Shown here: one piece after another, positions 9,127 to 17,708 of the stretch
How positions within the stretch are numbered: position 1 is the stretch's first letter
How the letters are laid out: each line of letters opens with the position of its first letter
Source of the DNA: Deltaproteobacteria bacterium
GTDB lineage: Bacteria > Desulfobacterota > Binatia > Binatales > Binataceae
Direction of reading: 5' to 3'
Length of the DNA: 64,000 bases
NCBI GenBank assembly: GCA_021831785.1
Contig: JAKBMB010000016.1
Coordinates: 124,001-188,000 of the forward strand
Translations under genes and position numbers: made by a program
The notes under the pieces: model-generated
Told to the model about the DNA's origin: nothing
What the model saw: only the letters and a program-made list of their open reading frames with translations
Databases searched by the model: none

Positions 9127-11538
9127 CTACGGCGAGTTTCTGCTCGCTACGGCCGGCGATGAAAGCGGGACGACGCAATCGAGATAGAGCGCGCGGCGCG
9201 GCGCAAAATTCGCCTGGTTGACCCCGATACCCGTACCGTTGCGGATTTCGTAGATGTGGTCAAAGGCGTTGATTATGACCAGTCGCGTATCCACGCGCCC
9301 GATTCCCGCAACGTCGAAGCTGCGCCCGACCGCGGGGTTGAATTGAAAGTACGAAGGCATGTAGGCGGTATTGGCAAAGCCGTCGCGCAGTCCGCTGCCG
9401 AATATCGAGTCGAACGTGAACAAAAACTTGTTCCATCGGTAGGTTGCTCCGGATGAGGCGGTGAAAAGCTGCGACTGATCGAGCGTGACGTAATGGCCGG
9501 CGATGTAAGGAAGCTCGTTCGGGTCGAAGGTGAACTGCATGGTCGTGACATCGGTTGCCTGAAGCACTTCGTAGGAAAAATTGAAGTACCCCGACAGATT
9601 GCCCTTGCCGTAGGCGAGGCTGAGCTCCGAACCCCACGAGCGGCCATGGGCGTAGTTGGCCGGCGTAAAGATGAGTGCGTTGCCGAACTGATTGCTGTCC
9701 AGCATCTGATCGGCGAGCTTGAAGTAGTTATCCAGGCTAAGGTTGAGGTTCGGCGTGATTCGGCGCACTACGCCGGCGTCGAAATAGTTGTCGCGCTCAG
9801 GCTTGACGGTCTCGTCGCCCGGGACGGCCGCCGCGTTAGTCGTGCCGTTGAACTTTTCGACCGACGTATAGGTCAGTGTCTCGAGCGACGGCGGCGTAAA
9901 GTAGCGCGCGTAGCCCACATGCAGCGTTGTCCCCGGGTCGAGCTTGTACGTGGCGCCGATGCGGGGCTCAAAGGCCCAGGCCGTCACGAACTGGTCCATG
10001 TAGTCGAACCGCGCGCCGTAGAGCAGCGTGAACGCCTCGCTCACCCGCCACTGGTCTTGCACATAGAGCCCGCCAAGCCATGTCAGCTTGTTGAGATTAT
10101 CGACGATGCCGATCGGTATGTCGCTGGTTTGCTGACCTTCGGAATGGGCCGGAAAAACCAGGGACGTGGTATCGATATTGACCGCTTCCTCCTGCCCGAA
10201 AAAGCCGAAGCGTATGGTATGAGCCTCGGATAGCCGGTAGCTGAAGTCGCCCTGCATCCCGTTGGCGTAGTCGCCGTTGAAGACATTGGAGGCAACGCCG
10301 TTATATATGAGGTCGCCGATCGGATCCGGAAAAAACTGCGTCCGCTCATAACGGCTGAACGCGGCGATCTGATAATTAAGGTTCTCGCCGATTTTTCCTT
10401 GCAGCGCGAGTATGCCGAAGTAATTCTGCTCGAGCTGACTCTCTTTGAGGTTGACCGAAGAATAGCTCGCTACCCCGTTGAGCTGGTACACGGGGGTCAC
10501 GTCTGGGGTATTGGGGATCCGGTAAAAATTGACCGCCGTGCCACTGATCAGGCTGAGCCGCGTGTCCGGGTCAATCAGATACGAGAAATAGCCGAAGCCT
10601 TGTCCTTGACTCGTCCGGTCGTGAATGGCCACCGGTCCTTCAGTGGGCGGCTGCACGCCGCGGTCGTTCTGCAAGTAGTATCCGGCGACATAGTAGTCCA
10701 AGCGGCCGTCACAGCCGCCGTACTCAAAGCTCGGCTGGTAGGTGGCGCGCTGTCCGCCGTACATCTCCGCCTGTCCCTCCTGATTGGTGCATCCGGTCTT
10801 GGTGTGAATATCGATCACTCCCGCCGTGCGATAGCCGAATTCTGCCGGAAGAGCGCCGTCCAGCAGATCCAGGCTGTGGGCAAAACGAGGACTGGTTACC
10901 ATGCCGAAGCTTGAATCCATCTCGGGCAAAAAGACGCCGTTGATACGGTACTGGACCTGGCCGTCGACGCCGCGCACGTGGAAGTTGCCGTTATCGTAGG
11001 CGTCCTGGTTGACGCCCGGGGCTTGGACGACGGTCTGCGTGAGCGAGGTGTTTTCGCCCGCGGGCAGGTCTTCGATGTCCTGCTCGCTGAAGTGATAAAC
11101 GCTGCTGCCCGTTTCGGGAAAGATGTCGTTGCGAGCTTGATTGAGCCGGCGCGCTATGACTTGCAGGCTCAGCGCGCGCTCCGATTCCATCGATAGGATG
11201 ACCGGCCGCGCCGGCTGCCCGGACCAGGTGACGATCGCCGAGGCCAGCTTAAACCCCTGCTTCTCGGCGACAATCGCGTATACGCCGCGCGCGCCTGGGG
11301 AAAACCTGAAAGCCCCGTGGTCATCGCTGCTCGCGCGCGCGACGACCACGCCGGCCTGGGTTCGCAGCTTGAGCACCACTCCCGCAAGCGCGCGTCCCAG
11401 CGCGTCCTTGACCGTGCCGCGGATCTCGCTCGCGCCAGGGACCGGCGGCGCCCCGCCCGCTGCCGCCGACGCCGGGGCCGCGGCCGGCACCCCGCCAATG
11501 AAAGCGGCGAGCAGTGCGATCGCGACCCTTGTGCGCAC
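9127..11538 (-). CDS. TonB-dependent outer-membrane receptor with carboxypeptidase-like N-terminal domain
   Basis: 803 residues. A signal peptide (MRTRVAIALLAAFIGG...ASA) is followed by a carboxypeptidase-regulatory-like domain (EIRGTVKDALGRALAGVVLKL, about residues 38-115). Next come a plug (about 150-260; FHVRGVDGQVQYRINGVFLP) and a long beta-barrel rich in alternating aromatic residues. It would import a substrate too large or scarce for porins, using ExbBD-TonB energy. No partner genes adjoin it. The C-terminus (RALYLDCVVPLSS) lacks the usual final aromatic residue, so the end may be slightly altered. Confidence 0.88.
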   Translation of the reverse strand: MRTRVAIALLAAFIGGVPAAAPASAAAGGAPPVPGASEIRGTVKDALGRALAGVVLKLRTQAGVVVARASSDDHGAFRFSPGARGVYAIVAEKQGFKLASAIVTWSGQPARPVILSMESERALSLQVIARRLNQARNDIFPETGSSVYHFSEQDIEDLPAGENTSLTQTVVQAPGVNQDAYDNGNFHVRGVDGQVQYRINGVFLPEMDSSFGMVTSPRFAHSLDLLDGALPAEFGYRTAGVIDIHTKTGCTNQEGQAEMYGGQRATYQPSFEYGGCDGRLDYYVAGYYLQNDRGVQPPTEGPVAIHDRTSQGQGFGYFSYLIDPDTRLSLISGTAVNFYRIPNTPDVTPVYQLNGVASYSSVNLKESQLEQNYFGILALQGKIGENLNYQIAAFSRYERTQFFPDPIGDLIYNGVASNVFNGDYANGMQGDFSYRLSEAHTIRFGFFGQEEAVNIDTTSLVFPAHSEGQQTSDIPIGIVDNLNKLTWLGGLYVQDQWRVSEAFTLLYGARFDYMDQFVTAWAFEPRIGATYKLDPGTTLHVGYARYFTPPSLETLTYTSVEKFNGTTNAAAVPGDETVKPERDNYFDAGVVRRITPNLNLSLDNYFKLADQMLDSNQFGNALIFTPANYAHGRSWGSELSLAYGKGNLSGYFNFSYEVLQATDVTTMQFTFDPNELPYIAGHYVTLDQSQLFTASSGATYRWNKFLFTFDSIFGSGLRDGFANTAYMPSYFQFNPAVGRSFDVAGIGRVDTRLVIINAFDHIYEIRNGTGIGVNQANFAPRRALYLDCVVPLSSPAVASRNSP

Positions 11539-11782
11539 GCGCGCAATCCACCCTTTGCCTGTCCAAAGGCGCCGGCAACGCGTGTTCGGCTATGGCGCCG
11601 GGCGCGCGCTCGAACAGGCGGTGGATTATTAGCCGATCCGAAGCCGCCTGGCAGCGGGCAGCCTTCCCGATATGGCAGGCGAAAACTCCCGCTTGACCGG
11701 GCACGAATTCCCGGTCAAGCGGCGCGCGCGGCAGGTCCCTCGCGCGGTAAACCTCCAGCGCGGTACCTCCCCGCGCCGCAGA

Positions 11783-12427
11783 TCATCGCGGATTGTCGAT
11801 GAGGCCGTGTTGGATGGCGATGCGGACCAAATCGCTGGTATGCCGTGCGCGCACCTTGTTCTTAAGCTGGGTGATGCAGTTGGCCGCGGTCTTGTAGCCG
11901 ATGCAAAGGATAGCCGCGATCTCGGCGAGGCTGCGCCCGGCGCCGACCAGCCGCAAGATCTCCAGTTCCCGCGCCGACAGCTCGTCGAGCGGATTTGGTC
12001 CCGTGCCGAGATTGATCAGGGCCATCTCCTGGGCAATCTCGTGGGAGAGATAGTTGCCTCCGCGCAGCACCTCTTGCACCGCCTTGAGCAGCTCTTCGGG
12101 CGGGCTGCTCTTGACGACATAGCCCTTGGCGCCGGCTTGCACGGCGCGCTTGGCGAAAATCGGATTGGCGTGCATGCTGAAGATCAGCACCCGCGCCCGC
12201 GGGTCATGGGCGCGCAACTTTTGTAGAACTTCGAGTCCGCCCGCTCCGGGCATCGTCAGGTCCAAAATTACCAAGTCGGGATTATGCTCGACAAAGGCGC
12301 GCCAGCCCTCTTCGCCGCTGCCGGCCTCGATCACCTTTGCTGCAAGCCCGTGTTCGAGAAATTCCCGGCATCCGGCGCGGACGATCGGATGGTCATCCAC
12401 GAGCAGTATCTTCGCCGGCGTGCTCAC
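11783..12427 (-). CDS. NarL/FixJ-type response regulator
   Basis: 214 residues. The receiver domain has acidic residues D11-D12, phosphoacceptor D56 (VILDLTMP) and the conserved lysine in GYVVKSS. A LuxR-type helix-turn-helix follows (LSARELEILRLVGAGRSLAEIA). The ATG overlaps the TGA of the upstream histidine kinase gene, so the two are translationally coupled partners. Nothing nearby shows the stimulus or regulon. Confidence 0.92.
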   Translation of the reverse strand: MSTPAKILLVDDHPIVRAGCREFLEHGLAAKVIEAGSGEEGWRAFVEHNPDLVILDLTMPGAGGLEVLQKLRAHDPRARVLIFSMHANPIFAKRAVQAGAKGYVVKSSPPEELLKAVQEVLRGGNYLSHEIAQEMALINLGTGPNPLDELSARELEILRLVGAGRSLAEIAAILCIGYKTAANCITQLKNKVRARHTSDLVRIAIQHGLIDNPR

Positions 12428-13884
12428 GGCCCGCTACTCTCTCGGCTCTTATCTAGCGGAATCGTCGCCGTTACGCACGACCCCGCGGCTGAGCCGGACA
12501 CGACCTCCAGGCGCCCGCCGAGCGCCTCGACCCGCTCGCGCATCCCGATCAATCCCAGACCCGAACGGCCCGCGCCGCGGATCCCTCGGCCGTTGTCGCT
12601 CACGCGCACCACAAGCGTCTGCTCGTGCGCGAGCGAAGCCTGCTGAGCGGCCGGGTTGTCGTTGGCGCTGAGCCCGCGGTCGGACTCGCAGAGCTCGCGG
12701 CGGACCACGATCTCCGCGCGCGAGGCGTCCGCGTGCTTGGCGATATTAGTCAGGCACTCCTGCACCACATGGTAAACGGCGCTGTCAATCTCTTTGCCCA
12801 GATCGTCGAGCGAGCTCATGATTTCCAGAACGCAGGCGATTTGCGGATGGTGGGTGCGCCAGGAGGCTACGAGATCGCGCAGCGCGTCGGCAAGCCCAAG
12901 CTCATCCAGCACGAGCGGGCGCAAGCGCTGAATCATTTTGCGCACGATTGTCTCCATCTGGCCGGCTAGGGCGCTGATCGCGCGCGCCTTCTCGCCAATC
13001 TCCGCGGCTTTGTTTCCGGCCGCCAGTTGCGCGATAGCAAAGGCGTCGGTCTTAAGCGTGAACAGGTACTGGCCCAAGTCGTCATGCAGTTCGCGCGCCA
13101 CGCTCCGCCGCTCCTCGTCCTGCAGGTTGATCAGACGCTGCGTAAGCTGTCGGTTCTCGCGCCCGGTCTGTTCGAGCGTTTGCGCCATGCGGTTGAACGA
13201 GCGGCTTATCAGGGCCAATTCCGGCGCCCCGAACGCCGGCAAGCGGGTGCGGAAATCGCCTCGTTCCAGGCCGGCGAAGCCGCGGAGTAAAACGTCCACC
13301 GGCCTGAGCGCGCGCCCGACCGACCATACCACCAGCACCCAGGTCAGCACGAACAGCGCCGCGGCGACCAAGAACAAGTCGCGGACGTTGAGCCAGTCCT
13401 CGGCCATCTCGTCCGCCGGATGGGTGCTCACCACCACAAAACCATACGGCGCGTCGTCGGCGCGAATCGGCTTGCGATAAGCGATCGGCTTGGGCGCGAC
13501 CAACCGCACGAACCAACCCGGCGCACGCGCCGACCGGGCTTGGGGACCGGGCGCGGTTTTCACCAGTGGGCGGCCGCTTGCGTCCAGCACCTGAAGCCGG
13601 ACGTGTCGAATCCGGCTTAACGCTGCCACGTAGCTCGCTAGACGCCGGCGGAACTCGGGACCCTCGGCCGCGGAAAAACGCAGGTTGTCGGTGGTCGCGT
13701 CGAGCAGCCCCAGCGTCAGTTCGGTCGAAGCCTCGACCTCGTTGCGCACCGCGCGCCGGTTGTTGTCGATAATCAAGAGACTGCCAAGTCCGACGCTCAG
13801 CAGCAAAATCGCCGTGATCAGCAGATTGAAGCGAAGCTTCAGGCTGAGCGGTGCCAAGGGCGTTGTGATAAGAGCGTAGGCCAT
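12424..13884 (-). CDS. Membrane histidine kinase (HisKA_3, NarX/UhpB type)
   Basis: About 486 residues. A first membrane helix (FNLLITAILLLSVGLGSLLI) is followed by an extracytoplasmic region of about 120 residues and a second helix (LFLVAAALFVLTWVLVVW). Next come a HAMP segment, the HisKA_3 phosphoacceptor motif ARELHDDLGQYLFTLK and a HATPase domain (NGRGIRGAGRSGLGLIGMRER). It phosphorylates the overlapping response regulator. The start MAYALITTPLAP is chosen over one 28 codons upstream because the upstream extension is Ala/Arg-rich and unlike the family. The longer form cannot be excluded. Confidence 0.88.
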   Translation of the reverse strand: MAYALITTPLAPLSLKLRFNLLITAILLLSVGLGSLLIIDNNRRAVRNEVEASTELTLGLLDATTDNLRFSAAEGPEFRRRLASYVAALSRIRHVRLQVLDASGRPLVKTAPGPQARSARAPGWFVRLVAPKPIAYRKPIRADDAPYGFVVVSTHPADEMAEDWLNVRDLFLVAAALFVLTWVLVVWSVGRALRPVDVLLRGFAGLERGDFRTRLPAFGAPELALISRSFNRMAQTLEQTGRENRQLTQRLINLQDEERRSVARELHDDLGQYLFTLKTDAFAIAQLAAGNKAAEIGEKARAISALAGQMETIVRKMIQRLRPLVLDELGLADALRDLVASWRTHHPQIACVLEIMSSLDDLGKEIDSAVYHVVQECLTNIAKHADASRAEIVVRRELCESDRGLSANDNPAAQQASLAHEQTLVVRVSDNGRGIRGAGRSGLGLIGMRERVEALGGRLEVVSGSAAGSCVTATIPLDKSRESSGP

Positions 13885-14235
13885 CGCGTTCACGCCACCT
13901 CCGGTCGCGGCGCCGGGCGCGGCGCGCCGAGCTTTCGACGCGACTCCCGCATGCGTCATCCCGGCCAAGAAGTGTCTCCCGGATAATCGTTGTACTAAGC
14001 GCCGCTAAAGCATAGCCTATGCGCCTTAAGCCCGCACCGTGCGGCATTTTGTCCATCGCGCGACGTCCGGTACACCCCTGCTGGTGCGGGCCTAACAGCG
14101 CAAGCCGGCGCCGCCGGCGGGCGATATAGCGCTTAGCCGGCGTCTTTGGCTAACATCGAAAGGGCTTCGGCAGATTCGATGATGGGCGCGCGAGCGTCCA
14201 CTAAACCAACGCGCGGCGGAGAGGAGAGACAAGCT

Positions 14236-15096
14236 GTGGGCGCAGGCGGCGTGCTGCGTGAGATGCTGCTCAAGGGCGGTCTTATCGTCGCCCCCGGCGC
14301 GTACGACTGCGTCACCGCCAAGCTCATCGAGCAAGCCGGCTTCGCGGCCGTTTATATGACCGGTGCCGGCACCGCGGCCAGCCGCCTGGGCGTTCCCGAT
14401 TACGGGCTAATCACGATGTCCGAGATGGTCGCCAACGCGGGCGCTATCGCCGCCGCCGTACGCGTGCCGGTCATCGCCGATGCCGACACCGGCTACGGCA
14501 ACGAGCTAAACGTGACCCGCGCCGTGCGCGAGTTCGAAAAGCACGGCGTGGCGGCGATTCATATCGAAGACCAGGTCTTCCCCAAAAAGTGCGGCCACCT
14601 TGAGCGCAAAGAGATCATTCCAAGGGCACAATTTCTCTCCAAGATTAACGCCGCGGCGAGCGAGCGCCACGACCCCGACTTCGTGATCATCGCGCGCACC
14701 GACGCCATCGCCGTGGCCGGTTTCGACGAGGCGGTCGAGCGCGCCAACGCCGCGCTCAACGAGGGCGCCGACGTTGCGTTTGTCGAGGCGCCGCAAACCG
14801 AGGAACAGCTCCGCGCCGTACCCCGTCTGGTAAAGGGGCCCTGTTTGCTCAATATCGTGCGCGGCGGCAAGAGCCCCGAGGTAACGCTCAAGCAGGCGGA
14901 TGAGTTCGGCTACCGCATCGCGATTCTGCCCACGATGCTGCTGGCGGCGGTGATCGATACCTGCGAGCGGCTGCTCAAGACGATAGCCGCGACCGGGATG
15001 ATGCCGCAGTCGGAGCGCGCGCTGACCATCGTTGAGTTGTTCGAGCGCTTCGGCGCCGAGGAATGGGACCAGGTGCGCTCGCGCTACAAGGCTTAG
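14236..15096 (+). CDS. Isocitrate lyase / PEP mutase family enzyme (methylisocitrate-lyase-like)
   Basis: 286 residues from a GTG preceded by GGAGAGGAGA at 8 nt spacing. A longer TTG form (14146) has no such site. The TIM-barrel family is shown by GAYDCVTAKLIEQAGF, ADADTGYGN (metal-binding Asp) and the lyase-type catalytic loop KKCGHLERK. That KKCGH loop fits carbon-carbon lyases such as methylisocitrate lyase or oxaloacetate decarboxylase rather than PEP mutase. No prpC or prpD is nearby, so the substrate is open. Confidence 0.85.
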   Translation: MGAGGVLREMLLKGGLIVAPGAYDCVTAKLIEQAGFAAVYMTGAGTAASRLGVPDYGLITMSEMVANAGAIAAAVRVPVIADADTGYGNELNVTRAVREFEKHGVAAIHIEDQVFPKKCGHLERKEIIPRAQFLSKINAAASERHDPDFVIIARTDAIAVAGFDEAVERANAALNEGADVAFVEAPQTEEQLRAVPRLVKGPCLLNIVRGGKSPEVTLKQADEFGYRIAILPTMLLAAVIDTCERLLKTIAATGMMPQSERALTIVELFERFGAEEWDQVRSRYKA

Positions 15097-15225
15097 CCGA
15101 CTGGCTTCGCGGCCCGTGGCGCAGGCGCGTGAGAGCTTCCGGCGCGGCGCCGCGCCGGTGACGCATCAGAGCTTTGCAAGCGCTAAAAGTTACGATAAGG
15201 TCGGGCTTTTGCCCAGCACCTCCGG

Positions 15226-15303
15226 TGAGCCGTTAGCTCAGGCGGTTAGAGCATCTGACTTTTAATCAGAGGGTCGTGGGTTCGAGTCCCACACGGCTCA
15301 CCA
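15226..15303 (+). tRNA. tRNA-Lys (anticodon UUU)
   Basis: A full cloverleaf: acceptor GAGCCGT pairs with ACGGCTC, anticodon loop CTTTTAA lies between TCTGA and TCAGA, the T-arm contains GGTTCGAGTCC, discriminator is A and CCA is encoded (15301-15303). Its 3' end borders a decayed island (15.3-17.1 kb), consistent with use as an integration site. Confidence 0.95.
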
Positions 15304-15304
15304 A

Positions 15305-15557
15305 CGAATTCCCCATTCGATGCCGGACTTTTTGGAAGACCGCAAAGCGAGAACCGGCGAGCGAACCGACTTCCCACGAAAAGCGCACGGCCGAAGACCG
15401 CCGCGATTGCTACTGGCTCTACGTCGTTACCCGATGCAAACAGCCCGAGGGACCGAAGCTCATTACGCTCAAGGACCCCGCCCGGCTCGAATGGGACGAA
15501 ATCAGGAAGATCGACCATTACGCGCTTCGGCTCGCCAGCCTTGAGGCGAAAACGTGA
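15305..15557 (+). pseudogene. C-terminal scrap of a DUF3883/NO VEIN-like defence protein
   Basis: The frame ends RRDCYWLYVVTRCKQPEG, KLITLKDPARLEWDEI and KIDHYALRLASLEAK. This resembles the last 50 residues of proteins with a DUF3883 (NO VEIN) domain, often helicases in defence islands. The frame has no start of its own: reading upstream enters the tRNA gene. It overlaps the hicA ATG by 4 nt. I take it as the surviving tail of a deleted gene next to the tRNA-Lys integration site. Confidence 0.45.
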
Positions 15558-15748
15558 AGGTTCGAGATGTGATAGAGATGCTGGAGGCTGATGGATGGTT
15601 TATGGTCGCGACTCGCGGAAGCCATCGCCAATTCAAGCATCCGACCAAGCCGGGAAGGGTTACCATAGCGGGCAAGCCATCCGACGACCTTACGCCCGGC
15701 ACGTTGAACAGTATCCTCAAGCAGGCTCAGATCAAGCGAGGCCAATAA
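15554..15748 (+). CDS. hicA: HicA mRNA interferase toxin
   Basis: 64 residues with a dsRBD-like fold. The catalytic histidine lies in RGSHRQFKHP, and the C-terminus DDLTPGTLNSILKQA is typical. HicA cleaves mRNA when not bound by HicB. It is followed after 1 nt by hicB, the usual toxin-first order for this family. Confidence 0.92.
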   Translation: MKVRDVIEMLEADGWFMVATRGSHRQFKHPTKPGRVTIAGKPSDDLTPGTLNSILKQAQIKRGQ

Positions 15749-15749
15749 C

Positions 15750-15959
15750 ATGCGCTACGCAGTCGTGATCGAAAAGGCGGACGGCAATTACTCGGCCTAC
15801 GTACCCGACCTGCCCGGATGCGTTGCGACCGGCGCCACGGTCGAGGAAGTCGAACGTGAAATCAAGGAGGCGATCCGGTTTCATCTCGACGGGCTGCGCC
15901 AGGATGGCGCGCCGATCCCGCGACCCTCAGCGGTCTGCGAGTACGTGGAGGCGCCATGA
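15750..15959 (+). CDS. hicB: HicB antitoxin
   Basis: 69 residues with the partial RNase-H-like HicB fold (YVPDLPGCVATGATVEEVEREI). It has no C-terminal DNA-binding domain, so repression of its own promoter would need another protein. It neutralises HicA. Its stop overlaps the ATG of the next frame. Confidence 0.92.
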   Translation: MRYAVVIEKADGNYSAYVPDLPGCVATGATVEEVEREIKEAIRFHLDGLRQDGAPIPRPSAVCEYVEAP

Positions 15960-16262
15960 ACATGGAATGGCCGTGTAAGAGATGCGGACGGAAATTCGGG
16001 GCCGACTCGCGCCAGTTCAGGATTGGCTACTCCAAGGCGCCCGCCGTTCAAGCGCGCATCGAGTACATCGAGTGCCGGGATCCGAAATGTCGGCGGTGTG
16101 ATCGGGTTAAAGGTATCGGATCATCAAAATATCCCCTGGATACCAGAGCCCACGCGCGAGTTGTTGGAGACGGGAGCGCGACTGGGTCCGTTTCATGCGG
16201 GACCCACTTGGTACTGTGAGGACTGCTTCAAGAAAGATTTCCCGAGCGTAACGCTCCCTTAG
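15956..16262 (+). pseudogene. Small zinc-ribbon protein, probably frameshifted
   Basis: The first frame starts MNMEWPCKRCGRKFG and contains CRDPKCRRC. Near 16110 the plausible protein seems to pass to another frame that ends in RELLETGARLGPFHAGPTWYCEDCFKKDF, restoring a second cysteine pair. The combined product of about 100 residues would be a two-ribbon zinc protein. Function unknown. The coupling to hicB (ATGA overlap) suggests an accessory cargo gene. Confidence 0.4.
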
Positions 16263-16277
16263 AGATGTGTCGAGCAC

Positions 16278-16330
16278 CATCAAGCGATCCCCAAGTCCCG
16301 CAAGCGGCTGGCGGAGGTGGATTTTCCAAT
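16278..16330 (+). pseudogene. N-terminal scrap resembling a DUF1156 defence methyltransferase
   Basis: The plus strand reads KSRKRLAEVDFPIAAA, close to the start of DUF1156 proteins (KRLIEVDFPIAAVS). These belong to anti-phage clusters with DUF499 and a helicase. The similarity stops exactly where the reverse-strand IS3 transposase sequence begins, so the gene was probably cut by the IS insertion. Only about 17 residues support this. Confidence 0.35.
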
Positions 16331-17000
16331 TGCGGCGGCCATCCGCGAGTGCATCGGATACGAAGTCGAGGGACCAACGCCGAGTGATCGCATCGGGTAA
16401 CACCAGCGGTGCGCGCCGTGCCGATCGCCCGTTTGCGCCGGCCACGCCGGCGCACCATCAGCTTTTCCTCGCGGTATATCCGATAGAGCTTCTTGCGGTT
16501 CATCACATGACCTTCCCTGACCAGAAGCCATCCCAAGCGTCGATAGCCAAAGCGTCGCCGCTGCGCGGCCAACTCACGCATTCGCTGGCGCACCGCCGAA
16601 TCGGCTGGCCGTTTCGACTGATAGTTCAGGCTCGAGCGGTTGAGTCCCACCGGCCTGCATGCGCGCACCCGGCTCATTCGGTACCGCTCGATGAGTCGGC
16701 TAGCGGCTTCACGTCGCGTCGCAGGCTCTAGCCGTTTTTTCCAGCAGGTCCTTGAGCGCTGCGTTGTCCAGCATCGACTCCGCCGGCAGCTTCTTAAGCC
16801 GTCGATTCTCGTCTTCCAGCGACTTCAGCCGACGCGCCCCGGAGACCTCAAGCCCGCCATACTTCGCCTTCCACTTGTAGAGGGTCGCGTCCGATATCCC
16901 GTGGCGGCGACATACCTCCGGCGTCTTTGCGCCCGCCTCGTGCTCCCGCAAAATCCCGATTATCTGTTCCTCACTGAACCGGCTGCCCTTCATCCCTGCC
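16320..17000 (-). mobile_element. IS3-family element, degenerate
   Basis: OrfA (16709-16993) is intact-looking. OrfB (about 16320-16735) starts as expected (SRLIERYRMSRVRACRPVGLNRSS, then RRFGYRRLGWLLVREGHVMNRKKLYRIY). It shifts frame near 16440 (the later frame reads RRWSLDFVSDALADGRR) and is cut off right after that, losing most of the DDE integrase domain. The element cannot transpose by itself. Confidence 0.8.
16709..16993 (-). CDS. IS3-family OrfA (transposase DNA-binding subunit)
   Basis: 94 residues with a Tnp_1/HTH_8 helix-turn-helix (RFSEEQIIGILREHEAG, VCRRHGISDATLYKWKAKYGG) and a leucine-zipper-like tail. In intact IS3 elements it is joined to OrfB by -1 frameshifting. Here the partner is truncated, so it is at most a stray DNA-binding protein. 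Confidence 0.8.
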   Translation of the reverse strand: MKGSRFSEEQIIGILREHEAGAKTPEVCRRHGISDATLYKWKAKYGGLEVSGARRLKSLEDENRRLKKLPAESMLDNAALKDLLEKTARACDAT

Positions 17001-17179
17001 TGTGCGTAGCACGCAGACAGGTGTCCGTCTCCTCTTTAGTGACGGACTCTACCTCTAAACTGCTGGGCCGGAGGGAAGCAGACCACCGGCAGTGCGTAGC
17101 CTGACCCCTGGGTCGCCGTGTCAGAGCCGCTCGTATCTTGAGGGCATCATGAAAAGGACGGTCGCGCCCATACGTCGGC

Positions 17180-17611
17180 TCACGCCACACGCGTGGCCCG
17201 CCGCCTCGAACGCGACCGGGAACTCGGTCGGCGCACTCCACCCGGCGAGTGGATCTCGTCGATCTGCTCCGCCAGGCGGTTGCGCAGACTGGCGCACACT
17301 ACCTCGCAGAGATCGAAAATAGTGGTATCGGCGATGCGGTAGAAAACGCGCGGCCCCTGCCTTCGCCTGCTGACTAACCCGGCCTGCAGAAGCACGCCGA
17401 GATGCTTCGAGACGTTGGCCTGCAATCCGCCAACGGCTCTAATGATCTCGCTGACTCCGCGTTCGCTGTCCCCGAGCGTGTGAAGAATCTTCAGCCGCGC
17501 CGGCTCGGCTAGCACCTTGAAGCGTTCCGCGATCATCGCCAGCGCCGCTTCAGACAGCTCCTTCCTCCGGGACTTGCCCACGTGACCCCCTCTTGGCACC
17601 ACTTCGCTCAT
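17180..17611 (-). CDS. ArsR-family repressor next to the sHdr operon (sHdrR-like)
   Basis: About 143 residues with a winged-helix ArsR core (RFKVLAEPARLKILHTLGDSERGVSEI, NVSKHLGVLLQAGLVSRRRQG) and an Arg-rich tail. It is divergent from the sulfur-oxidation operon across 97 bp. Known shdr loci carry an ArsR-type thiol sensor in this place. This protein has cysteines 102 and 106 in the last core helix but Ser at the early helix position, so the two-Cys disulfide sensing of SqrR/sHdrR is not obvious. It likely represses the large operon to its right. Confidence 0.7.
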   Translation of the reverse strand: MSEVVPRGGHVGKSRRKELSEAALAMIAERFKVLAEPARLKILHTLGDSERGVSEIIRAVGGLQANVSKHLGVLLQAGLVSRRRQGPRVFYRIADTTIFDLCEVVCASLRNRLAEQIDEIHSPGGVRRPSSRSRSRRRATRVA

Positions 17612-17642
17612 TAATCCTGTTTGCTCATATTGCCAAAGACGA

Positions 17643-17657
17643 ATTTATCTTATAAAT
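17643..17657. promoter_or_regulatory. Palindromic operator candidate between sHdrR-like gene and sulfur operon
   Basis: A perfect 6-3-6 inverted repeat ATTTAT-CTT-ATAAAT lies in the AT-rich spot of the divergent promoter region, 52 bp before the ligase start. ArsR dimers bind such short AT-rich palindromes, so it is the best local operator candidate. Binding is inferred. Confidence 0.4.
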
Positions 17658-17708
17658 AATGTACGCCTTGGGGGTTTTCAAGAAGACAGGTCGAGCGGAG
17701 CCTGAAAA

